Source: JAXGPP01 sp964436865
GTDB lineage: Bacteria > Planctomycetota > Planctomycetia > Pirellulales > Thermoguttaceae
Direction of reading: 5' to 3'
Assembly (NCBI GenBank): GCA_964436865.1
Contig: CAYTFK010000072.1
Span: forward strand, 1-23,982
DNA: 23,982 nucleotides
In this document: positions 1 through 6,573 of the stretch, piece after piece
Position numbering within the stretch: the stretch's first letter is position 1
Layout: every line of letters begins with the position of its first letter
The notes under the pieces: generated by a model
What the model was told of the DNA's origin: nothing
Seen by the model: the letters and a program-made list of their open reading frames with translations, nothing else
Database searches by the model: none
Position numbers and translations under genes: made by a program

Positions 1-786
1 ATCGAGGACGACGACGCCTGGAGGTACGGCGAGCCGGCGTTGCACGAGGAACACGGCCTGCCGATCGCGCTGAACGTCGGCGATTTCCTCCTCGGCGAGG
101 GCTACCGGCTCATCGGCCAGTGCGATGTGCCGGCCGAATCGCGTTTGGCGATGCTCCAGGCCGCCGCCGAGGGGCATCGCGTGCTGTGCCTCGGCCAAGG
201 AGCCGAGCTGAACTGGATGCGCCGGCCCGAGGCGCTATTGCCGGCACACGTATTGGACATCTTTCGCCAGAAGACCTCGCCCGCGTTCGAAGTCGCGCTG
301 CGGCTGGGCGCCGCGTACGCTGGCGCGCACGATGAACTGGCCGAGACGTTTGCCCGGTATAGCGAGGCACTGGGGATCGCCTACCAGATCCGCGACGACC
401 TGGACGATACCGAGGGGGAGACCGACGACCTGTCGGCGATGCGGCCGTCGCTCCCACTGGCGCTGGTTTACGAGCGAACGAAGGCCAAACCGGAGGCGCG
501 GGCAGTCATCGAGCGAGCCTGGCGGCGGGAGGCAACCGCGGAAGAACGAGTGCAGGTTGCCACGCTGATGGTCGAGTACGGCATTCGCGACCGAGCGCAG
601 ACGCTCTTGGAGTCGTATAAGGAAGAATCGGTCCGCTCGCTCGCTGCCCTGGACAATGCCAGTCTCAAGGGGCTATTGCGCCGGGTGATCAGCAAGATCT
701 TCACACCCGAGCTGAAGGGGTGGTGCAGTGAGTTTGCGGCTCGAAATGCTGCAGGTCGCACGGCTGGCGCCGCGGGTACTGGGTGA
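1..786 (+). CDS. Polyprenyl (geranylgeranyl-type) diphosphate synthase, 5'-truncated by window edge
   Basis: Trans-isoprenyl diphosphate synthase: condenses allylic diphosphates with IPP to make a C15-C20 or longer isoprenoid diphosphate, a cytosolic step of lipid/carotenoid/quinone synthesis. The frame is open from base 1, so the true start lies outside; the ATG at 40 is internal. Seen: the first Asp-rich region begins at the edge (IEDDD, then RYGEPALH and NVGDFLLGEGY), and the second Asp-rich motif (QIRDDLDD, bases 388-408) is complete. Both are the Mg-diphosphate sites of the family. The C-terminal helices (ESYKEESVRSLAAL) look normal. The IEDDD-x-RYGEP form resembles the GGPP-synthase subgroup more than octaprenyl synthases, but chain length cannot be read from what is visible. 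The next gene starts inside its 3' end (GTG at 728), so the two are probably translated as a unit. Confidence 0.9.
   Translation: MEDDDAWRYGEPALHEEHGLPIALNVGDFLLGEGYRLIGQCDVPAESRLAMLQAAAEGHRVLCLGQGAELNWMRRPEALLPAHVLDIFRQKTSPAFEVALRLGAAYAGAHDELAETFARYSEALGIAYQIRDDLDDTEGETDDLSAMRPSLPLALVYERTKAKPEARAVIERAWRREATAEERVQVATLMVEYGIRDRAQTLLESYKEESVRSLAALDNASLKGLLRRVISKIFTPELKGWCSEFAARNAAGRTAGAAGTG
715..720 (+). promoter_or_regulatory. Ribosome binding site for the GTG-started toroid gene
   Basis: AAGGGG lies 7 nt before the GTG at 728, inside the 3' end of the preceding synthase gene. It supports GTG 728 over the in-frame ATG at 746, which has no comparable site. Confidence 0.5.
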
Positions 787-1618
787 ATCGGCCGCGCTGG
801 TGGCCGGCTTCCTCTGCAGCCAGCTTGGCGACGATGGCGGCTTCCGCGATCGCGACGGCAAGAGCGACCTCTACTACACCGTGTTCGGCATGGAGGGCTT
901 GCTCGCACTCCTGGCCGACGTGCCCTACACACGGATCGATCCTTATCTGCGGTCGTTCGCCGGCGGCGATGATCTGGACCTGGTGCACCTGTCGTGTCTG
1001 GCACGGGCGTGGGCGGCGTTTCCGCGCGGCTGGCCGCGGCCGGTCTGCCCGGAGGCGATCGTCGCGCGCGTGGAGGCTCATCGCGCGGCCGACGGCGGCT
1101 ACCACGCGCAGCCGGGCGCCGAGCGGGGCAGCCTGTACGGTGGTTTTCTTGCCATCGGCGCCTATCAGGATCTTGGTCTGCCGCTGCCCGCACCGGACCG
1201 GCTGGCCGATTCGATCGAGCGGCTCCGTGCGAGTGACGGAGGGTACGCCAACGACAGCGAGATGCCGATCGGGCTGACTCCGCCGACGGCGGCGGCCGTG
1301 GTGCTCCTGCGGCAGCTTGGCCGGACACCCGATCCGGCAATCGGCCGGTGGCTGCTCGAACGATGCCGTGCAAGCGGCGGTTTTTTTGCCACGCCCCTGG
1401 CGCCGGTGCCGGACCTGCTCTCCACGGCGACTGCACTGCACGCGCTGGCGGCAATGCATGTCGATCTCGGCGCGGTGGCCGAGCCGTGCCTCGATTTTGT
1501 CGACAGTCTGTGGACCAACCGCGGTGGGTTCTTCGGCACCTGGGAAGACGACTCGCTGGATTGCGAATACACGTACTATGGACTGCTGGCACTCGGCCAT
1601 CTGGCGCACTTCGCGTAG
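728..1618 (+). CDS. Alpha-alpha toroid protein of the prenyltransferase-beta / terpene-cyclase fold
   Basis: 296 aa, GTG start with an AAGGGG site 7 nt upstream, overlapping the preceding synthase by 59 nt. Five internal repeats with the GG-(F/Y) signature of prenyltransferase/squalene-cyclase toroids are visible at about 36-60, 122-147, 170-198, 216-245 and 265-291. Repeat 1 (GKSDLYYTVFGMEGL) closely resembles the zinc-histidine segment of protein farnesyl/geranylgeranyl transferase beta subunits, but Tyr50 stands where the zinc His would be. Repeat 5 (LDCEYTYYGLLAL) resembles their Asp-x-Cys segment with Cys shifted by one. No DxDD acid motif of class II terpene cyclases and no signal peptide are seen. 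Being co-transcribed with an isoprenyl diphosphate synthase suggests an isoprenoid substrate. Whether it cyclises, transfers or only binds the prenyl chain is unknown. Confidence 0.75.
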   Translation: MSLRLEMLQVARLAPRVLGESAALVAGFLCSQLGDDGGFRDRDGKSDLYYTVFGMEGLLALLADVPYTRIDPYLRSFAGGDDLDLVHLSCLARAWAAFPRGWPRPVCPEAIVARVEAHRAADGGYHAQPGAERGSLYGGFLAIGAYQDLGLPLPAPDRLADSIERLRASDGGYANDSEMPIGLTPPTAAAVVLLRQLGRTPDPAIGRWLLERCRASGGFFATPLAPVPDLLSTATALHALAAMHVDLGAVAEPCLDFVDSLWTNRGGFFGTWEDDSLDCEYTYYGLLALGHLAHFA

Positions 1619-1631
1619 GCGGTTCTGCTCC

Positions 1632-2777
1632 ATGTCGGATTACCTCGACTGCAACTCGACGACGCCGATCGATCCCCGGGTGCGCGAGGTGGTGCTCCAT
1701 TTCCTCGACGTCGAGTACGGCAACCCGGCCAGCCCGCACGACTACGGCCGGCGGGCCAAGGCGGCGGTGCAGTCGGCCCGCGACCAGGTCGCCGCGGTCG
1801 TCGCCGCGCGGCGGCACGAGGTCTTCTTTACCAGCGGGGCGACCGAGAGCAACAATCTGGCCATCCTGGGCCTCGCCGCGCATGGGGAAGCGCACGGCAA
1901 GCGGCACATTGTCAGCACGGCGATCGAGCACAGTTCGGTCCTGGAACCGATGGGCGAGTTGCGCCGCCGCGGATTCGAGGTCGCGTATGTCGCTCCGGAT
2001 CGCGGCGGGCGCGTCGATCCGGCGGCGATTGTCGACGCCGTGAGGCCAGACACGCTGCTCATTTCGATGATGCACGTGAACAACGAGACCGGCGTCGTAC
2101 AGGCAATTGCCGACATGGCGGACCTGCTGGCCGATCAGCCGGTGTTCTTTCACGTCGATGCGGCGCAGGGATTTGGCCGCGAGATCGAACCGCTCAGGCA
2201 CCCGCGGATCGACTTCCTGAGCATAAGCGCGCACAAGATCCACGGACCGAAGGGGGTGGGGGCATTGATCGCGCGGCGGCGCGAGGGCCGATTGCCGCCG
2301 CTCAGGCCGCTCGTGTTTGGCGGCGGACAGGAACTTGGCCTGCGGCCCGGCACATTGCCGGCGGCCCTGATCGCCGGACTGGGCAAGGCCGCGGAACTGG
2401 CTCTGAACGAATCCGCCGAGCGGGCCGCGGCCTGTCGCCAACTGCGCCAGCGGATTCTCGGCGCGATCGAGTGCCTGCGGCCGACAGTCCATGGCGACCC
2501 GAGGCACACTCTGCCGCATGTGCTCAATGTCTCTTTTCCCGGCATCTTCTCCGAGGACGCGATCGAGTCGCTGGAGGGCATCGCTGCCGTCTCCAACGGT
2601 TCAGCGTGCACTTCGGCCTGCGCCACCCGGAGCCATGTGCTGGCCGCGATGGGAGTGACAGATGAAGAATCGGATGGTGCGATCCGCCTCTCGTGGTGCC
2701 ACGCGACGAGGCTCGATCATCTCGAGGAGATGGTCGCTGCGCTGGCGCGTTTGCAGGATCAAAACAGGAAGGAATGA
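1632..2777 (+). CDS. Cysteine desulfurase, NifS/IscS family
   Basis: PLP enzyme that takes sulfur from L-cysteine, giving alanine and an enzyme persulfide for Fe-S clusters, thio-tRNA or other sulfur acceptors. 381 aa, usual for the family. The reading frame is open upstream to 1317, but ATG 1632 gives the standard family N-terminus (MSDYLDCNSTTPIDPRV) and follows the previous stop by 13 nt. Seen: the TSGATESNN cofactor loop; H201-K202 (SISAHKIHGPKG), with K202 the PLP Schiff-base lysine; the RPGT segment; and catalytic Cys326 in NGSACTSAC, the group I (IscS-like) mobile loop. No iscU, sufE, fdx or tRNA thiolase lies beside it. Its partners in the run are isoprenoid genes, so the sulfur acceptor cannot be named. 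Confidence 0.92.
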   Translation: MSDYLDCNSTTPIDPRVREVVLHFLDVEYGNPASPHDYGRRAKAAVQSARDQVAAVVAARRHEVFFTSGATESNNLAILGLAAHGEAHGKRHIVSTAIEHSSVLEPMGELRRRGFEVAYVAPDRGGRVDPAAIVDAVRPDTLLISMMHVNNETGVVQAIADMADLLADQPVFFHVDAAQGFGREIEPLRHPRIDFLSISAHKIHGPKGVGALIARRREGRLPPLRPLVFGGGQELGLRPGTLPAALIAGLGKAAELALNESAERAAACRQLRQRILGAIECLRPTVHGDPRHTLPHVLNVSFPGIFSEDAIESLEGIAAVSNGSACTSACATRSHVLAAMGVTDEESDGAIRLSWCHATRLDHLEEMVAALARLQDQNRKE

Positions 2778-2848
2778 CGGGGCCGGAAGGAGTGCGCCCG
2801 ACCCACATCGGGGTTCGGTTCAGCGGTTTCCCTGGTCATTCGGCTTCA

Positions 2849-3313
2849 TCATTCTGACTTCTGCTTCTTGATCGTACCCGTCATGTGGCCGCCTTTTTCG
2901 TCGTGTTTCCAGGTGCCGGCGTAGAGGTCGCCGTGGATCATCACGCGGAACGAGAACGTGCCGAGGGCAGGAATCGTGAGGTCATTCATGCTGATGACCG
3001 GCGTATCGCCCGCCCAGAGCACGCGAAGCGGAAGCGGAGGGAGCACCGTGTCGCCATACTTCGCCTGGAACAGCCAGAGGTCGCCTTGGAGTTTGGCGAC
3101 GCTGGCGATCTCGTAGCGATCGGGTTTGGCTGTCCCCTCTTCGCCCGTAGTGGTGTAGGCGCCTTCAAGCACGACACTGTGCAGGCGTTCGATGAACTGC
3201 TTCTCCAGCGCGGCGCGGTCCGGCGCCTCAGCACTGGGTTGTTCTGCAGCGGTCGCCAGGCCGGCGGTCGCCAGCAGCAGGGCCAGGGGGAAGACGTTTC
3301 GCAGCAAGCTCAT
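2849..3313 (-). CDS. Small secreted protein of unknown function
   Basis: 154 aa. The N-terminus is a Sec signal peptide (MSLLRNVFPLALLLATAGLA, then TAAEQ) with likely cleavage at an Ala-x-Ala near residue 23. The mature part begins with an acidic/Ala stretch, then a region rich in beta-prone segments (LQGDLWLFQAKYGD, LPLRVLWAGDTPV, GTFSFRVMIHGDLYAGTW), and ends with a basic tail. It looks like a small beta-barrel or sandwich protein. I do not recognise the family. An AGGAG site lies 7 nt before the ATG. It starts 10 nt after the stop of the symporter, so it is probably the second gene of a two-gene operon. It converges on the cysteine desulfurase gene with about 70 nt between stops. Confidence 0.75.
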   Translation of the reverse strand: MSLLRNVFPLALLLATAGLATAAEQPSAEAPDRAALEKQFIERLHSVVLEGAYTTTGEEGTAKPDRYEIASVAKLQGDLWLFQAKYGDTVLPPLPLRVLWAGDTPVISMNDLTIPALGTFSFRVMIHGDLYAGTWKHDEKGGHMTGTIKKQKSE

Positions 3314-3323
3314 TGCGGGGCTC

Positions 3324-4937
3324 CTATCCGGCGACCGCGCCGCTCGGGTTGACCGACGCTTCGAAGTGCGGTGCCGCGGGGACGGGTTTGGGGTGAGCAG
3401 GAGGGAAGAAACGTGCCACGACTTCGGCCGGCGGCGGACTGGTGAGAAGCGAGACTCCCAAGAGTGCCAGCGCCGAGGCGAAGAAGGTGGGGACCACGGG
3501 CATCATCCAGCCCAGGAACAGGTATTCGCCGTCGCGGCCCCAGCCGGCATGCCAGAAGAGGACGATCCAGACGGTCGCCGCCGCCAGGACGGAGGCGTAT
3601 GCGCCGGCCTTCGTCACCCGTCGCCAATAGAGGGCGGCGAAGACCAGCGGAAACAGGCTGGAGAAGCCGCTGAAGCACCACACGCCCAGGTTGAACACCG
3701 ATCGCGGCGCGCCGAGGGAGAGCGTGTAGGCGACCAGCACCACGGCGACCACGAAGATCCGACCGAGCATGATCTGCTGCTGGTCGTTGAAACGCTTCTT
3801 GCCGGTGTAGTGCAGCACGATGTCGTGGACGAACATCGTCGCCAGGCAGAGGAACTGCGAGTCGAGCGACAGCGTGGCGGCGAGGATTCCCACCGCCAGC
3901 ACGCCGGCCAGCCAGGGATTGGTCAGTTTCACCACCATCATGCCGAGGACTTTGTTCTGGTCCGACTCGGTGAGATTGGGCGGCAGGACCGGTTGCCCGT
4001 TGTAGACCGCCGACGAAGCCCAGATGCCAAGCATGATGCACGGCGCCCACACGAGCATGATGAACACCGGGTGGAGCATGACCGTAGGCCGGAAGGTCTT
4101 AGCGCTCTTGGCAGTCATCCAATGCTGGAAGAGGTGCGGAAACATGGCCACGGAGAGCGGCACGAAGGCGTAGGTGAGGAAGTGCAGATGGCTGAAGTGG
4201 GCCGCGCGGCCGTCGATCGCGCCGCGGACGAGCAGGTCGGGCCGATTCTCCAGCACCCGTTGGGAGGCCGCGGCGGGACCGCCGAGTTTGACGGCAATCA
4301 CCGCAAGCGCGAGCACCCCCAGCAGCATGAAGACCGAGGTTTGCGCCACATTGACCCAGGCCGTGCTCCGCACGCCGCCGCCGAAGACGTAGATCAGGAC
4401 CACGAGGCAGACCACCGCCGCGCCGAGATGATGGGGGATGCCGCCATTGGTATCGGGAAAGAGCCCCGGCAGCGAGCCGCGCGTGAGACTTTCGATGGTG
4501 GCCCCCGCGCCGAGGATGTTGGTCACGATGTACCAGGTGACCAGCGAGACGAGGATCGGGAACAGCAACAGGCCGAAGGTCGGGCTCTGAAAGCGGTCGC
4601 GGAAGAACTGGATCTGCGTGTTGTAGCCGTACTTCTTGCCGAGGTGCCAGAGCTTGATGCCGATGAGGAAGAAACAGGCCGAGTGGATGATGCCCGACCA
4701 GGAGGCCATGAGGCCATAGACGCCGATGCCGTGCTGCCACGACTCGCCCGTGCTGCCCGTGAGCGCGAAGGCGGTCATCGTGGTGCCGAAGATCGACATG
4801 ATCAGCAGGAACGGCCCCATCGACCGCTCGGCGACGTAGTAATCGGCCGCCGTGTGCCGCGAGGTGGTCACGTGCCCCAGGCGGCCGATCCAGAGGAGCA
4901 GCAGGAGGTAACCGAGAATCATCACCAATGGAATCAC
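3324..4937 (-). CDS. Sodium:solute symporter (SSF / SSS family)
   Basis: Inner-membrane Na+-coupled transporter, 537 aa with many hydrophobic segments, as expected for the 13-14 helix SSF fold. Seen: an N-terminal helix (MILGYLLLLLWIGRLG) followed by the family segment TAADYYVAERSMGP; TM1-2 with GTTMTAFALTGSTGE; the R-S-T-A-W-V-N-V-A-Q-T helix; and TLSLDSQFLCLATMFVHDI, which matches the conserved S-x-D-S-Q Na2-site helix. The C-terminal tail is Pro-rich. The open frame runs upstream to 5207, but that part has no coding character. I place the start at GTG 4937, with GGAG 8 nt upstream; GTG 4925 and ATG 4922 are alternatives. The substrate is not deducible. The nearby glycosidases make a sugar or sugar acid possible, but the two groups are separated by a 650-nt gap. 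Confidence 0.88.
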   Translation of the reverse strand: MIPLVMILGYLLLLLWIGRLGHVTTSRHTAADYYVAERSMGPFLLIMSIFGTTMTAFALTGSTGESWQHGIGVYGLMASWSGIIHSACFFLIGIKLWHLGKKYGYNTQIQFFRDRFQSPTFGLLLFPILVSLVTWYIVTNILGAGATIESLTRGSLPGLFPDTNGGIPHHLGAAVVCLVVLIYVFGGGVRSTAWVNVAQTSVFMLLGVLALAVIAVKLGGPAAASQRVLENRPDLLVRGAIDGRAAHFSHLHFLTYAFVPLSVAMFPHLFQHWMTAKSAKTFRPTVMLHPVFIMLVWAPCIMLGIWASSAVYNGQPVLPPNLTESDQNKVLGMMVVKLTNPWLAGVLAVGILAATLSLDSQFLCLATMFVHDIVLHYTGKKRFNDQQQIMLGRIFVVAVVLVAYTLSLGAPRSVFNLGVWCFSGFSSLFPLVFAALYWRRVTKAGAYASVLAAATVWIVLFWHAGWGRDGEYLFLGWMMPVVPTFFASALALLGVSLLTSPPPAEVVARFFPPAHPKPVPAAPHFEASVNPSGAVAG

Positions 4938-4945
4938 GCGACGGG

Positions 4946-4949
4946 CTCC
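4946..4949 (-). promoter_or_regulatory. Ribosome binding site deciding the symporter GTG start
   Basis: Reads GGAG on the minus strand, 8 nt before GTG 4937. The alternative starts at 4925 and 4922 have no such site at a good distance. Confidence 0.45.
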
Positions 4950-4993
4950 GAATGATCTGGTGGGCGTTTTTTCGGGAAGGCCAAATGCAGGGT

Positions 4994-5020
4994 ATTTTAC
5001 GGAGCCACTCGGCGAGCCAA
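4994..5020 (-). promoter_or_regulatory. Possible sigma-70-like promoter of the symporter operon
   Basis: On the minus strand a TTGGCT (5020-5015) is followed after 15 bp by TAAAAT (4999-4994), about 57 nt before the symporter start. The -10 box is good in this GC-rich setting. The spacer is short and the -35 weak. Confidence 0.25.
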
Positions 5021-5038
5021 GGCGGGACCGCGACCGCA

Positions 5039-5069
5039 CCCCCGCGGCAAGGCCGAAACGCCGCGGGGG
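5039..5069. repeat. Perfect inverted repeat, 10-bp stem
   Basis: CCCCCGCGGC (5039-5048) pairs exactly with GCCGCGGGGG (5060-5069) around an 11-nt loop. It lies 102 nt before the symporter start, upstream of its possible promoter, and has no T-run on either side. It is therefore not a typical intrinsic terminator. It may be an RNA structure or a protein site. Confidence 0.7.
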
Positions 5070-5474
5070 ACCGGTTCGCGAGGCAGGCTTGCACAACGCT
5101 GCAAACTGCTGTCTTATAAAGGGTTGCGTCGCGTCAGCGGCTGCGATCCCCGCGACTGGCGACGCGCGAGCGGCAGCACACCGGGCCGTCCCGCGGGCGG
5201 CAGGCATTTAGCCGACAGGCAGTCTCGACCACGTTGGGATTGTGGTGCGGCGGATGCTCGAAGGATGGCAACATGCGGCTGAAATGGGCAATCGAGGACA
5301 TGAATGGGCAACTCACGCTCCAAGGCCGTGCGGCGATGCATTTCGGAATATGTTCATGTGTATAGTATCCGTGGCCTGAGTCGCAAGAGGAAATCTTGGG
5401 GGGAACGGGCAGATTCTTGCGCACCCCCACCGGCGGATGAGGCGGTCCGAAGCTGCCCCAAGCCGTCGCGCGAG

Positions 5475-5497
5475 CGGTCCGCGCACAGCGCGGATCG
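5475..5497. repeat. Strong hairpin, 10-bp stem with ACA loop
   Basis: CGGTCCGCGC (5475-5484), loop ACA, GCGCGGATCG (5488-5497). Nine Watson-Crick pairs and one G-T pair form a very stable hairpin if transcribed. No gene overlaps it, and no T-run follows. Confidence 0.65.
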
Positions 5498-5540
5498 GTG
5501 CACCGCGCTGCGCAGACGAGGGGGTGATGGGCCAAGGAGC

Positions 5541-5568
5541 GAAAAGAAGCCAGGTTGGATGCCTGGGC
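5541..5568 (-). terminator. Probable intrinsic terminator after the DUF433 gene
   Basis: On the minus strand, about 22 nt after the DUF433 stop, CCAGG (5566-5562) pairs with CCTGG (5554-5550) across a 7-nt loop. The flanking bases can extend the stem with one bulged C. CTTCTTTT follows immediately. The stem is short but GC-rich and the tail T-rich. Confidence 0.4.
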
Positions 5569-5588
5569 GAGAATGGAGGAACAGCCTG

Positions 5589-5969
5589 TCAGGCGGGCCG
5601 GTTGACGCGGATCAGCATTCCGTGGAGGTCATTGGCGGCGGGGATTGCGGCGTCCCCCTCGTTCTCCTGAATATGTTGTTCGATTTCCTCGCGATGGGCG
5701 CGAACATACGCCCAGGCGTTCGCCAAATCCTCGGCCCGAAGTGTGGGATAGCTCCGCAGGAGTTCGGCCTCGGAGACCCCTTGCCGCCGCAATTGCTCCA
5801 GGACCCAGACGGGAATCCGGGTGCGAACGATGCAAGGCTCACCGCCACACACGCCCGGCGTGCTCTCAATACCCGGAAAGGAGTCGCCGATGTCGCGGGC
5901 CACCCATTGCAGAAGCTGAGCCTTCTCGCCACGAGTATGATCGAACCAAAAGAAAGAGAGCGATCGCAA
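5589..5969 (-). CDS. DUF433 (VapB-like antitoxin) protein with a DUF5615-toxin-like C-terminal tail
   Basis: DUF433 proteins are small helical proteins, usually the antitoxin encoded just before a DUF5615 PIN-like toxin. The family core is clear: KAQLLQWVARDIGDSFPG, IESTPGVCGGEPCIVRTRIP, VWVLEQLRRQGVSEAELLRS, YPTLRAEDLANAWAYVRAHR. After the usual acidic end (IEQHIQENEG) the frame runs on without a stop into DAAIPAANDLHGMLIRVNRP-A. In my memory of the families this resembles the end of a DUF5615 toxin rather than an antitoxin tail. The body of the toxin is absent downstream. No ATG precedes the core in frame. TTG 5969 is the best start available (126 aa), so the 5' end is uncertain and may also be damaged. 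It overlaps the 3' end of the upstream gene by about 100 nt. Confidence 0.6.
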   Translation of the reverse strand: MRSLSFFWFDHTRGEKAQLLQWVARDIGDSFPGIESTPGVCGGEPCIVRTRIPVWVLEQLRRQGVSEAELLRSYPTLRAEDLANAWAYVRAHREEIEQHIQENEGDAAIPAANDLHGMLIRVNRPA

Positions 5970-6534
5970 CGAGCACCCCTTCCCGGCCCGGCAAATGGTG
6001 CAAGATGTTGACCACCGCGTCGGAATGCCGCTGGAGCCACGAGAGGGCCGCTCGCAAATCCTGCGGATCGAGGCACATCGCCCAAGCGCAGGCACGAACG
6101 AACGGACGTGTGTCGGCGCGGGCATCCGCGAGCTGCGCTGCCTGCTTCGCCAACGTTTCCGAAACGCCGAATTCCTTGAAGGGGGGCAGCGACGGAGGCT
6201 CGACGCCATCATGGACTCCGCGCGTGAGAACCGACAGGATGACGGGTACCGATCGCTTCCATGCGTGGGCGTCAGCGACGACCTTTGGGAACGCGCGGGG
6301 GAAGTGACGCTCGATCTTGTTCCAGCCGCCGGCAGCCTGTCTCAGGCTCTCCCCGTCGAGCCGCGTCTCATCGGGCATCGGGGAGCCCAACCGGGGCAGC
6401 GGCTGCCAGATCACCGAATTCTTCTCAAGCCCGACAGGAAAACCAGGGAGGAAACCGAGCGTGTCCTTCAGATGCGTCCGACAATGGGCTCTGGCGGCCT
6501 TGGCCAGTTTCGAGCGGTGCTCTTCAGGTCGCAT
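5866..6534 (-). CDS. Hypothetical protein, family not recognised
   Basis: 222 aa from ATG 6534, with AGGA 8 nt upstream. The N-terminal half is basic and Trp/Pro-containing (KAARAHCRTHLKDTLGFLPG). The middle is probably helical (ETLAKQAAQLADARADTRPF, LRAALSWLQRHSDAVVNILH). A hydrophobic stretch (GVLVAIALFLLV) comes near the C-terminus, followed by about 30 residues (SWREGSASAMGGPRHRRLL) that coincide with the start region of the DUF433 gene in another frame and look non-coding. The true protein may end earlier, or a frameshift may have fused it to out-of-frame sequence. It follows the GH5-like gene by 39 nt and overlaps the DUF433 gene, so the three are probably on one transcript. No function can be offered. 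Confidence 0.5.
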   Translation of the reverse strand: MRPEEHRSKLAKAARAHCRTHLKDTLGFLPGFPVGLEKNSVIWQPLPRLGSPMPDETRLDGESLRQAAGGWNKIERHFPRAFPKVVADAHAWKRSVPVILSVLTRGVHDGVEPPSLPPFKEFGVSETLAKQAAQLADARADTRPFVRACAWAMCLDPQDLRAALSWLQRHSDAVVNILHHLPGREGVLVAIALFLLVRSYSWREGSASAMGGPRHRRLLSGY

Positions 6535-6536
6535 GG

Positions 6537-6564
6537 AAAAAATCCTGGCCGGCTGAACACGGCC
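6537..6564 (-). terminator. Weak terminator-like hairpin between GH5-like gene and the next gene
   Basis: On the minus strand GGCCG (6564-6560) and CGGCC (6551-6547) can form a 5-bp stem with an 8-nt loop. Four nt later comes a run of six T (6542-6537). The same AGGATTTTTT region contains the next gene's AGGA site. It could attenuate read-through, but the stem is short. Confidence 0.2.
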
Positions 6565-6573
6565 GGGCGCGGC

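Larger units (their letters stand above)
4938..5588. other. Gene-free stretch with GC-rich hairpins
   Basis: About 650 nt between the symporter start and the DUF433 stop. Short open frames on both strands have no family likeness, no convincing start sites and read through in other frames. What it does hold: a possible symporter promoter (4994-5020), a perfect 10-bp hairpin (5039-5069), a second 10-bp hairpin with one G-T pair (5475-5497), complementary segments CTTGGGG (5394-5400) and CCCCAAG (5456-5462), and a probable terminator for the DUF433 gene (5541-5568). No tRNA-like T-loop and no SRP or RNase P core motifs were seen. Confidence 0.6.

Noticed and set aside
468..2519. 683-codon open frame on the minus strand
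   Set aside because: It is antisense to three well-supported genes; the product is Arg/Pro-rich without motifs, typical of shadow frames in GC-rich DNA.
3192..4955. 587-codon open frame on the plus strand
   Set aside because: Antisense to the SSF symporter and rich in His/Glu/Arg, as expected from the complement of membrane-helix codons; no domain is visible.
5089..5120. TTGCAC and TATAAA as a plus-strand promoter
   Set aside because: The spacer is 20 bp and no plus-strand gene follows.
5380..5560. SRP RNA, tmRNA or RNase P RNA in the hairpin-rich gap
   Set aside because: None of the conserved cores (for example GGAAG-type SRP loop or the RNase P P4 segments) could be found; left only as an unassigned structured region.
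5304..6011. 235-codon plus-strand frame covering the gap and DUF433
   Set aside because: Its second half is the exact antisense of the DUF433 core and its first half is hairpin-rich gap sequence; no ribosome site or motif.
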